From Lentisphaerota bacterium (lineage in GTDB: Bacteria > Verrucomicrobiota > Kiritimatiellia > RFP12 > UBA1067), in the NCBI GenBank assembly GCA_022839525.1, contig JALHET010000212.1, forward strand, positions 1-5,837: a DNA stretch of 5,837 bases, read 5' to 3'. Each line of letters begins with the position of its first letter. Position 1 is the stretch's first letter. Made by a program: the position numbers and the translations under genes. Under the pieces are notes generated by a model. That model had not been told where the DNA came from and did no database searches. It worked only from the letters and a program-made list of their open reading frames with translations. Of this stretch, positions 1-4,883 are shown in pieces.

Positions 1-1
1 C

Positions 2-916
2 AATAGGTACATAACCGGCAGTCTCTCGTCATCCCCCTGGTGCATCACCGCCGGCAACCCGGTTGCCTGCTCCGGCAATATCAAGGTCCTGCTCGATCAT
101 GCGACCGTGTCCGGCGGCGAACACCCGCCGATGGATCCCTACTGCTTCGCGCGCCTCTTCGAGAACTGCAAGCGCCTGACCCATGCGCCGGCGCTGCCCG
201 CCACCACGTTGACCGACGGCTGCTACGACAGCATGTTCTACGGCTGCTCAGGACTGACGAACGCGCCGGCGCTGCCCGCCACGAACCTGGCCAGCGGCTG
301 CTACGCCTACATGTTCTACGGCTGCACGAACCTGACGCACGCGCCGGAACTGTCCGCCGCGACACTGGCCAACGAGTGCTGCTGGAACATGTTCATGCGC
401 TGCACGGGGCTGACGCACGCGCCCGCGCTACCCGCCACGACGCTGGCGCCCCGGTGCTACCTCGGCATGTTCAGCGGCTGCACGAGTCTGCCGCAGGCAC
501 CGGCACTGCCCGCCACGACGCTGGCTAATGAATGCTACAACAATATGTTCTACGGCTGCACGAGCCTGACGAATGCGCCGACGCTGCCCGCCACGAATCT
601 GGCTAATAAATGCTACAACAATATGTTCAACGGCTGCACGAGCCTGACGCAGGCGCCGGCCCTGCCCGCCACGACACTGGCGTCAGCCTGCTACGACCAG
701 ATGTTCTACGGCTGCACGGGACTGACGCATGCGTCGGCGCTACCCGCCACGACGCTGGCACCCTCTTGCTACAAATCCATGTTCATCGGTTGCACGGGGC
801 TCACGCGCGGGCCGGCATTGCCGGCCATGAATCTGGCCGCGAGCTGCTACTTCCAAATGTTCAGGGATTGCACGAACCTGACGCGTCTGCACATTGCCGG
901 CGACGAATCTGGCTGA
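2..916 (+). CDS. BspA-like leucine-rich-repeat surface protein, 5'-truncated by window, ends early at a frameshift
   Basis: The frame is open from base 2, so the true start and any signal peptide lie upstream of the window; the ATG at 107 is internal. About 47 residues, including a GNIKVLLDHATV block, precede ten 26-residue repeats of the form CYxxMFxGCTxL plus TxAPALPATxLAxx. This repeat style is known from BspA-like LRR proteins, often secreted or surface-exposed and of unknown ligand. The GEHPxM..CFA.LF entry into the repeats is shared with the shorter paralogue at 3938-4762. The frame stops at TGA 914-916 only because two bases are missing near 890; the continuation is in the next frame (894-1364). 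The out-of-frame tail after LTRL (HIAGDESG) does not fit the repeat. Family assignment is fairly sure, function unknown. Whether the break is real or a sequence error cannot be told here. Confidence 0.85.
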   Translation, partial: NRYITGSLSSSPWCITAGNPVACSGNIKVLLDHATVSGGEHPPMDPYCFARLFENCKRLTHAPALPATTLTDGCYDSMFYGCSGLTNAPALPATNLASGCYAYMFYGCTNLTHAPELSAATLANECCWNMFMRCTGLTHAPALPATTLAPRCYLGMFSGCTSLPQAPALPATTLANECYNNMFYGCTSLTNAPTLPATNLANKCYNNMFNGCTSLTQAPALPATTLASACYDQMFYGCTGLTHASALPATTLAPSCYKSMFIGCTGLTRGPALPAMNLAASCYFQMFRDCTNLTRLHIAGDESG

Positions 917-955
917 CTCCTGCTATTACTTCATGTTCTACGACTGCACGGGCAT
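143..955 (+). repeat. Eleven tandem 78-bp units encoding 26-residue LRR repeats
   Basis: Units begin at the TGC codons listed for the frameshift site. The codons for CY..MF and LPAT are strongly conserved at DNA level. Units starting at 533 and 611 differ at one base over their first 39 bases, suggesting recent duplication or gene conversion. The final unit (from 921) breaks off after CTGI, as does the last unit of the paralogue at 4493, so this is the natural end of the array. Confidence 0.9.
887..893 (+). other. Frameshift site: 2-bp deletion in a repeat unit
   Basis: Repeat-unit cysteine codons fall at 143, 221, 299, 377, 455, 533, 611, 689, 767 and 845, always 78 bp apart, but the next is at 921, only 76 bp on. 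Adding two bases after C890 would give Arg-Leu-Pro-Thr-Leu-Pro-Ala-Thr, matching the xxLPAT pattern of every other unit, and would fuse the two frames into one ORF from 2 to 1364. The sequence is not a homopolymer, so slippage there is not obvious. Confidence 0.85.
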
Positions 956-1364
956 CGAGTTGAACACGAATGGCCTGGGAACGGCGTGGAGCATTCCGGC
1001 CAACGCGACGGCGGCGCCGGACTGGAACCAAATGATGTTTATCGGTACAAGCGGCAATTACACCGCCGGCCCCGTGATCGGCACCACGTACTACCTCGCG
1101 TCCGGCCTTCCCGACGCGCCGGTCTTCGCCGCGGACGGCACGGGATTCGTCATCAGCGACAACGCGGCCACCATCAAGATCGTCAACGCCGAAAAGGACA
1201 TCTGGTACACGGTCTACAAGGTGGACGATCTTACCCAAACAAACTGGACGAAGATCGGCGACAGCATCCAAGCGACAGGCAGCAACGTCATCTTCACGAT
1301 TCCCCGCGATGCGACAGTCCCCCGCCGCTTCTTCAAGGTGGTGGCCAGCTTCACAGCGCCCTAG
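894..1364 (+). CDS. C-terminal part of the same BspA-like repeat protein, displaced by the frameshift
   Basis: From TTG 894 this frame reads LPATNLADSCYYFMFYDCTGI, resuming the repeat exactly where the upstream frame loses it. It then runs through a non-repeat region to a C-terminal module with YTVYKVDDL, W-x-K and IPRDATVPRRFFKV. The same module ends the protein at 3938-4762 (YTLYVANDL, IPREPTVPRRFFRV), so this is the true C-terminus of the gene that begins upstream of the window. I see no convincing ribosome-binding site before 894, so it is probably not an independent gene; it would be made only if the frameshift is an error, is bypassed, or is phase-variable. The VPRRFF ending may be a small beta-sandwich or a cell-envelope targeting module; that is inference. 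The stop codon TAG 1362-1364 sits in a hairpin. Confidence 0.8.
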   Translation: MPATNLADSCYYFMFYDCTGIELNTNGLGTAWSIPANATAAPDWNQMMFIGTSGNYTAGPVIGTTYYLASGLPDAPVFAADGTGFVISDNAATIKIVNAEKDIWYTVYKVDDLTQTNWTKIGDSIQATGSNVIFTIPRDATVPRRFFKVVASFTAP

Positions 1365-1376
1365 GCGCTGTGAAGC
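1348..1376 (+). terminator. Hairpin overlapping the stop codon, probable transcript 3' end
   Basis: GCTTCACAGCGCC (1348-1360) and GGCGCTGTGAAGC (1364-1376) are perfect reverse complements separated by CTA, giving a 13-bp GC-rich stem with a 3-base loop. The TAG stop at 1362-1364 lies in the loop and its junction. No run of T follows on either strand, so it is not a textbook intrinsic terminator. It may stabilise the 3' end or act for both convergent genes. Confidence 0.6.
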
Positions 1377-1434
1377 ATGGAAGTGATACGTTTTCCTGAA
1401 GCACCGGGATCGGGGTCGCACACGTTTTCGTGTA

Positions 1435-1503
1435 CGTTGACCCGCGACATTCGACCTGCGACGTTTTGTTTGCTTGGCGCAAGTCGCCAGTCGCGGGTCA
1501 ACG
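1435..1503. repeat. Large inverted repeat, 14-bp perfect arms
   Basis: CGTTGACCCGCGAC (1435-1448) and GTCGCGGGTCAACG (1490-1503) are perfect reverse complements around a 41-base interior. The interior can fold further: GCGAC (1458-1462) with GTCGC (1483-1487), and CTTG with CAAG at 1473-1483. A near copy of the left arm, GACCTGCGAC, occurs at 1453-1462. It could be a stable RNA or terminator structure, or a miniature palindromic element. It does not fit integron attC core sites. Confidence 0.65.
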
Positions 1504-1550
1504 GGAGGGACGATCATCTGCTCGTCCGGGCAGCAGACGCTTGCCCTCCC
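1503..1550. repeat. Compound hairpin next to the large inverted repeat
   Basis: The outer arms GGGAGGG (1503-1509) and CCCTCCC (1544-1550) pair, and inside them TCTGCT (1517-1522) pairs with AGCAGA (1532-1537), with a nearly symmetric internal loop of 7 and 6 bases. It abuts the preceding inverted repeat directly, giving two adjacent stem structures. Confidence 0.5.
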
Positions 1551-1571
1551 AGCCCGAGGCGTCGCTAGGTG

Positions 1572-1606
1572 TGCCGGTTCAGGCCTGAAGGGAGTTATAG
1601 CCGGCA
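1572..1606. repeat. Palindrome inside a short inverted repeat
   Basis: TTCAGGCCTGAA (1578-1589) is a perfect 12-bp palindrome, flanked by TGCCGG (1572-1577) and CCGGCA (1601-1606). It lies about 70-100 bp beyond the transporter stop codon and could be that gene's 3'-end stem, but it has no U-tract. Confidence 0.35.
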
Positions 1607-1672
1607 TTGTAAACCAGCAGGACATCCCCTGGCAGCGAGACGATTTTTTTCATGCGCGCGGCGGCTGAGGCT

Positions 1673-3676
1673 TCATTGTCTTTGTCCGGCGGGTCGAAGC
1701 TTGCGAACAAAGATGCTCATGACATCGGCTTTGTACGGGACCGGGCGCAGGATGCGGATGGGGCGGGTGCGCCACTCGCTGTTCTTTTTGAGCAGGTAGG
1801 CCAGCAGCAGCAAGAGGGAGGCGTCGCGCTCATTGCTCCACCAGAGGTTAATCGCGCCGTCGGCGATGACGGTGTGAGCCTCCTTATCGAGCGCCTTGTT
1901 GGCGACAATGACGATACTGCGCTCCATGCGTTTGGCCAACGCTAACAGCCCGAAGAACACCTCTGACTTTTCCGCGTCTTGGCTCCAGCCCAGCAAAAGG
2001 GTGTTGGGGCGCAAGCCGCCCAGTCCGTGGCATTGCAGCATCCCCTGCACACCGGCGTGAATATTCTCGTCGACGATGACAGCGGGAAAAGCGTTCAGCC
2101 CTTCTTCGCGTATGAATTTGCGCAGCAAAAACTCGGCTTCGCGCTGGCGGGCGACGAGATTGTCCAGATTGCCGCGTATGACTTGGCCGATCGAGACAAT
2201 GCCGTGGCTGGCGCTGAGCCAACAGGCGTATTCGGCAAGGTGGATACGGTTGTAGGCTCCGCCTGAAAGCGCGAGAATGGTGGGGCGCCAGTTCTTGGGG
2301 TGATAGCGCTCCTGTTCGAGGCGTAACAGGGCGTTGCGGGCGCGCTGATAGGCCAGGCCGCTCTGCATGTCCCCCCATTTGACCATGATCTCGATGCGTC
2401 TGATCACACTGTACAGCAAGAGCGCCAACAAGATGGCGATGAAGGCCCAGAAAGCGTTGATCAGGAACATTACGGCAAGGCATCCGACCGCGCCGGCAAG
2501 CGCGATGATCCAATGGTTGATGCGGAAGGTCGGCCGGAAACTGGGGTTGCGCGAGATGAACTCATAAAAGCAGGCCAAATTGACCGTGCCGTAGGTCATC
2601 AGGAAAAACATGGTGATGACCGGTGCGACGGTGTCGAGGTCGCCGACCATGATGCCAGCCTGCGCGATCACGAACGTCAGGGCGACGGCGAAGCGGGGTT
2701 CGCTGTTTTTGCCGCTGCCGCGGCCGAGCCACTTGATGCCGCGGAAAATATCATCGCGGGCAAAAGCCTGCAGGATGCGCGGCGCGCCCATCATACTGCC
2801 GAGCGCGGATGACAGTGTGGCGCAGAAGACGCCGACATAAATGAGCGGGCTGAAAAGCGCGCGCTCTTTCATCACAAAGCTGTCGCTGATAAGTTCTGCA
2901 CGCGGTACGCTGCCAGCTAACAGGAAGGAAACCAGTGCGTAAATCAAGCCGGTGGCACCGATGGCCGCGAGTGTGCCGCGCGGGATCGAACGGCTGGGGT
3001 CTTTTAGGTCGCCGGACATGTTGACGCCGGCCATAATGCCGGTCACGGCGGGGAAGAAGAGGGCGAAGATCGTGAACAAAGAGTGTCCGTCTTTCCATTC
3101 AGGCGCAAGATTGGACTGCAGAATCTCTGGAGAAAACCCCAACGCGCCACCAATAAAGAAAGAAAGGATCGAAAGCATCATGAGGGCCAGAATCCAGTAT
3201 TGTATGCGGATGGTCCAATCGGCTCCGATATATACCAACAAAAAGACAATGAAGTTGCTTAAAGTGGCGACATCACGGAAAGACAACGGTATATTGGGAA
3301 AAGCGGAAAAGACGGCCTCGGTGAAACCGATGATGTACAGGGTGACGGCCACGGTCTGCGCGATGTAGAAAAAGACCGCGATGACGCCGCCGAACTCTGG
3401 GCCGAGGCTGCGGCTGATCAGGTAATAGGCGCCGCCCCCCTTGACCCGCATGTTGGTGGAGATGGACGAAAGCGAAAGGGCGGTGATGACCGTGATGGCC
3501 TTTGAGGCGGCCAATATCAGCAAGGCGTTCCACAGGCCGGCATAGCCGACCACCACGTTGAAACGCAGGAACATGATCACGCCGATAATGGTCAGCACGC
3601 TCGGCGTGAAGACACCGCCGAAAGTGCCGAACGAATATCCCTGCTTGGTGCCGGATGAGCGTTTGCGGTTATCCAT
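1673..3676 (-). CDS. SLC12-type cation-chloride cotransporter (NKCC-like), complete
   Basis: A 667-residue inner-membrane transporter of the APC superfamily, predicted to couple chloride movement to Na+ and/or K+. Family landmarks run in order: TM1 GVFTPSVLTIIGVIMFLRF (21-39); TM3 GGGAYYLISRSLGPEFGG (80-97); TM6 FFPAVTGIMAGVNMSGDL (207-224); TM8 CATLSSALGSMMGAPR (285-300) followed by GKNSEPR; then a last membrane block (about 388-424). The soluble C-terminal domain (about 434-667) has KNWRP (461-465), GLRPNTLLLGW and INLWWSNERDASLLLLL, as in animal SLC12 tails. A298-P299 and the TM3 tyrosines are kept. The A-T-L-S-S in TM8 (286-290) resembles NKCC/NCC rather than KCC, so Na+ use is possible (inference). 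A weak GAG lies 8 bases before ATG 3676. It is monocistronic and convergent with the upstream repeat gene. No truncation is visible. Exact ions are uncertain. Confidence 0.93.
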   Translation of the reverse strand: MDNRKRSSGTKQGYSFGTFGGVFTPSVLTIIGVIMFLRFNVVVGYAGLWNALLILAASKAITVITALSLSSISTNMRVKGGGAYYLISRSLGPEFGGVIAVFFYIAQTVAVTLYIIGFTEAVFSAFPNIPLSFRDVATLSNFIVFLLVYIGADWTIRIQYWILALMMLSILSFFIGGALGFSPEILQSNLAPEWKDGHSLFTIFALFFPAVTGIMAGVNMSGDLKDPSRSIPRGTLAAIGATGLIYALVSFLLAGSVPRAELISDSFVMKERALFSPLIYVGVFCATLSSALGSMMGAPRILQAFARDDIFRGIKWLGRGSGKNSEPRFAVALTFVIAQAGIMVGDLDTVAPVITMFFLMTYGTVNLACFYEFISRNPSFRPTFRINHWIIALAGAVGCLAVMFLINAFWAFIAILLALLLYSVIRRIEIMVKWGDMQSGLAYQRARNALLRLEQERYHPKNWRPTILALSGGAYNRIHLAEYACWLSASHGIVSIGQVIRGNLDNLVARQREAEFLLRKFIREEGLNAFPAVIVDENIHAGVQGMLQCHGLGGLRPNTLLLGWSQDAEKSEVFFGLLALAKRMERSIVIVANKALDKEAHTVIADGAINLWWSNERDASLLLLLAYLLKKNSEWRTRPIRILRPVPYKADVMSIFVRKLRPAGQRQ

Positions 3677-3715
3677 TTACAAAACTCAGTCTTTACAGCG
3701 CAACGCATTCGTGTT

Positions 3716-3741
3716 GCATCGTCCACATATGTAGACAATGC
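3716..3741. promoter_or_regulatory. 26-bp near-palindrome between divergent genes, possible operator
   Basis: GCATCGTCCACAT and ATGTAGACAATGC are reverse complements at 11 of 13 positions, centred on ACATATGT (3725-3732). It lies 40-65 bp before the transporter start, in its probable 5' leader or promoter. On the minus strand a TTGACG (3765-3760) lies just upstream, but I see no convincing -10 at the usual spacing. A dimeric regulator site or an RNA hairpin (the two mismatches become G-U pairs in the minus-strand transcript) are both possible. Confidence 0.45.
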
Positions 3742-3808
3742 CAAACCTGATACGGTCTCGTCAAGGAGAGGCGTTGCGGTTCATTAAATTTTTCGTGCGA
3801 GAAAAAAC

Positions 3809-3829
3809 TTGAACGTTGAGCGTTGAACG
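3809..3829. repeat. Three tandem copies of TTGARCG
   Basis: TTGAACG, TTGAGCG and TTGAACG follow one another without a gap. This heptamer looks like the dispersed intergenic repeat that, when mistranslated, gives proteins rich in FNVQRST; that recognition is from memory. It sits just upstream of the putative promoter of the short repeat-protein gene. Confidence 0.6.
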
Positions 3830-3835
3830 TTTATC

Positions 3836-3884
3836 AAAAACGCCTTGCATCATTCCCGTCCTTCTTGCATGATGTGTCCATAGC
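3836..3884 (+). promoter_or_regulatory. Putative promoter/shared upstream element of the short repeat-protein gene
   Basis: AAAAACGC (3836-3843) is followed by CTTGCATCATTCCCGTCCTT (3844-3863), and 15 bases later by CATAGC (3879-3884), a weak -10-like hexamer. The same arrangement occurs at 4782-4831: 17 of 20 bases of the core match, the gap to CATA is equal, and the distance to the ATG is almost equal (94 against 93 bp). CCGTCC would sit 17 bases before the -10-like hexamer, where a -35 is expected. It is inferred from two copies only. Confidence 0.5.
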
Positions 3885-3926
3885 GTTTTTTAGGGTATGT
3901 TTTATGCCGCATTCACAAGCCACCCC

Positions 3927-3931
3927 AAAGG
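3927..3931 (+). promoter_or_regulatory. Ribosome-binding site for the short repeat-protein gene
   Basis: AAAGG lies 6 bases before ATG 3938. It supports this distant start even though the hydrophobic signal-peptide core begins only at residue 58. Confidence 0.6.
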
Positions 3932-3937
3932 TCAGCC

Positions 3938-4762
3938 ATGAACGATAACGCCGCATCGCGTTTCTTGTCTCGCGTCCTCGCTCGGTTTCTGGTTTCTGGT
4001 TTCAGGTTCCAGTGTGAAGCGCCGGGAGGGGCAAGTGTCACTTGCCCGGCGGCGGCCACGCCGTCACCCGGTAAATCCTCCGCGTCTCCGCGTCTCTGCG
4101 TTAAACGGTTCATTCTTGCGCTCGCCTGCGTAGGTTTGCTTACCGCAACGGTCACCCATACCTATGCGCTGATACCGAATCTGGGCCAAGGCCGCTATCT
4201 CACCTTCTCCAGCGCGGACGCCTTCACGATCACGCCGCCGGAAAAGTCGTGGAACGGAACACTCAAATACTCCACCGACAAGACAGCCTGGAACGAGTTC
4301 ACCACCGCCGGCGAGCATCCGGAGATGACGGATTGTTGCTTCGCGAATCTGTTCGACGGTTGGGCGAACCTGACAAGCGCGCCGGAACTGCCCGCCACCG
4401 CGCTGACCAACGACTGCTACGCGGCCATGTTCCTGAGCTGCACGGGGCTGACGCGATTGCCGTCACTGCCAGCCACAAATCTGGCTAATAACTGCTATTA
4501 CGACATGTTCCGCGGCTGCACGGGCATTGTTTTCAGCGGCGATACGCTCTCCATCACGATCACCAACGCCCAATACGGCATCGGGTACACGCTCTACGTC
4601 GCGAACGATCTCAGTCAGGGAGCCCCCTGGGAATCACTAAGTTCTATCTACGCCAGGACGGACGGCCCTATCGTTTTCATGATACCCCGCGAGCCTACGG
4701 TTCCCCGCCGCTTCTTCAGGGTGGGGGCCAGCGCAAGCCGGCCCGGGCCTACCTTTGACTAG
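3938..4762 (+). CDS. Secreted short BspA-like repeat protein (three repeats), with an unusual repeat-derived leader
   Basis: A 274-residue protein. The hydrophobic core FILALACVGLLTATV (58-72) ends in TYA (75-77), a plausible signal-peptidase I site, so it is probably exported. A domain with YLTFSSADAFTITPP and GTLKYSTDKTAW follows, then GEHPEM and three 26-residue repeats (cysteine codons at 4337, 4415, 4493), then the C-terminal module YTLYVANDL to TVPRRFFRV shared with the gene at 894-1364. It lacks the GNIKVLLDHATV block that precedes the repeats there, so it looks like a condensed paralogue. Residues 1-57 form an abnormally long leader. Residues 18-25 (LVSGFRFQ) and 48-56 (SASPRLCVK) are translations of dispersed tandem repeats, and a palindrome lies between, so this stretch is probably inserted or eroded non-coding sequence. 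The start is supported by an AAAGG; I see no good alternative start nearer the signal peptide. Function unknown. Confidence 0.8.
   Translation: MNDNAASRFLSRVLARFLVSGFRFQCEAPGGASVTCPAAATPSPGKSSASPRLCVKRFILALACVGLLTATVTHTYALIPNLGQGRYLTFSSADAFTITPPEKSWNGTLKYSTDKTAWNEFTTAGEHPEMTDCCFANLFDGWANLTSAPELPATALTNDCYAAMFLSCTGLTRLPSLPATNLANNCYYDMFRGCTGIVFSGDTLSITITNAQYGIGYTLYVANDLSQGAPWESLSSIYARTDGPIVFMIPREPTVPRRFFRVGASASRPGPTFD
3984..4011. repeat. Four tandem heptamers, GGTTTCT type, inside the leader codons
   Basis: GGTTTCT, GGTTTCT, GGTTTCA and GGTTCCA are head-to-tail. In frame they give LVSGFRFQ; in other frames and antisense they give GFWF and PETRN type peptides that I remember from spurious proteins in environmental genomes. 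Confidence 0.7.
4029..4047. repeat. Short perfect palindrome, REP-like
   Basis: GGGCAAGTG (4029-4037) and CACTTGCCC (4039-4047) pair perfectly around a single T, between GCCGGG and GGCGGC. A palindrome this exact inside codons for an export leader suggests a repetitive extragenic palindrome rather than selected protein sequence. Confidence 0.6.
4078..4101. repeat. Three tandem octamers, CTCCGCGT type
   Basis: CTCCGCGT, CTCCGCGT and CTCTGCGT, followed by TAAACGG. Read on the opposite strand this gives the NAETRRRGG peptide, close to the widely mistranslated NAETQRR repeat of many bacterial genomes (from memory). Here it supplies the codons immediately before the signal-peptide core. Confidence 0.75.
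4337..4525 (+). repeat. Three tandem 78-bp units of the same LRR type
   Basis: Units start at 4337, 4415 and 4493, exactly 78 bp apart, and encode CFANLFDGW, CYAAMFLSCTGL and CYYDMFRGCTGI with LPAT in the first two. The first unit lacks the usual cysteine of GCT (it reads DGWANL). The last is cut after CTGI, as in the long paralogue. Confidence 0.85.
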
Positions 4763-4781
4763 ACGATGGTGTGGCAACTAA

Positions 4782-4831
4782 AAAAACGCTCTTGCGTCGT
4801 CCCCGTCCTTTCTCCACCCTATACTCATAAT
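4782..4831 (+). promoter_or_regulatory. Putative promoter/shared upstream element of the glycine-rich protein gene
   Basis: AAAAACGC (4782-4789) and T precede CTTGCGTCGTCCCCGTCCTT (4791-4810), then 15 bases, then CATAAT (4826-4831), five of six bases of TATAAT. It starts only 20 bp after the stop of the preceding gene, so the glycine-rich gene probably has its own promoter. An alternative -10, TATACT, lies at 4820-4825. Confidence 0.5.
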
Positions 4832-4870
4832 TGTGTTTTCGAGATCCATCTTTTCCACCTCGTATCTGAT

Positions 4871-4875
4871 AAGGA
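4871..4875 (+). promoter_or_regulatory. Ribosome-binding site for the glycine-rich protein gene
   Basis: AAGGA lies 8 bases before ATG 4884, a good Shine-Dalgarno match that fixes the start of a gene whose end is outside the window. Confidence 0.75.
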
Positions 4876-4883
4876 ACACCGCC

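Larger units (their letters stand above)
1365..1672. other. Convergent intergenic region without a credible gene
   Basis: About 308 bp lie between the stop of the repeat-protein gene and the stop of the minus-strand transporter. Short open frames here (for example 1377-1568 and 1474-1668) lack ribosome-binding sites and recognisable sequence and run through inverted repeats, so I do not call them. The region holds a small ACACG-TTTT-CGTGT hairpin (1420-1433), a large inverted repeat (1435-1503), a compound hairpin (1503-1550), a short palindrome (1578-1589) and a T7 run (1644-1650). Terminators for both genes, or a structured RNA, are possible. Confidence 0.6.

Noticed and set aside
40..528. 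Open frames overlapping the LRR array in other frames
   Set aside because: Periodic sequence gives long open frames in all phases; only the frame with CY..MF and LPAT repeats matches a protein family.
887..916. Programmed +1 frameshift
   Set aside because: Reading through by +1 would give a 25-residue unit, unlike all others, and no slippery codon or stimulatory structure is evident; a 2-bp deletion explains the spacing better.
143..955. CRISPR-like array
   Set aside because: The 78-bp periodicity is a coding repeat in one frame with no spacer/repeat alternation.
1435..1503. Integron attC site
   Set aside because: The arms begin with GTTGACC and end with GGTCAAC, the opposite arrangement to the RYYYAAC...GTTRRRY core sites, and no integrase or cassette array is visible.
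861..1625. A 254-codon open frame on the minus strand
   Set aside because: It lies antisense to the conserved C-terminal part of the repeat protein and runs through the structured intergenic region; its translation is Arg-rich and resembles no family.
1613..1650. Intrinsic terminator ending in the T7 run at 1644-1650
   Set aside because: The T run is on the plus strand, but only a 4-bp stem can be drawn before it and no gene called here would use it.
1377..1668. Short plus-strand open frames after the hairpin
   Set aside because: No ribosome-binding site, no recognisable sequence, and they cross several inverted repeats.
3714..3724. TTGCATCGTCC as a third copy of the shared upstream element
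   Set aside because: It matches only the first 11 bases, lacks CCCGTCC and the spaced CATA, and lies within the near-palindrome.
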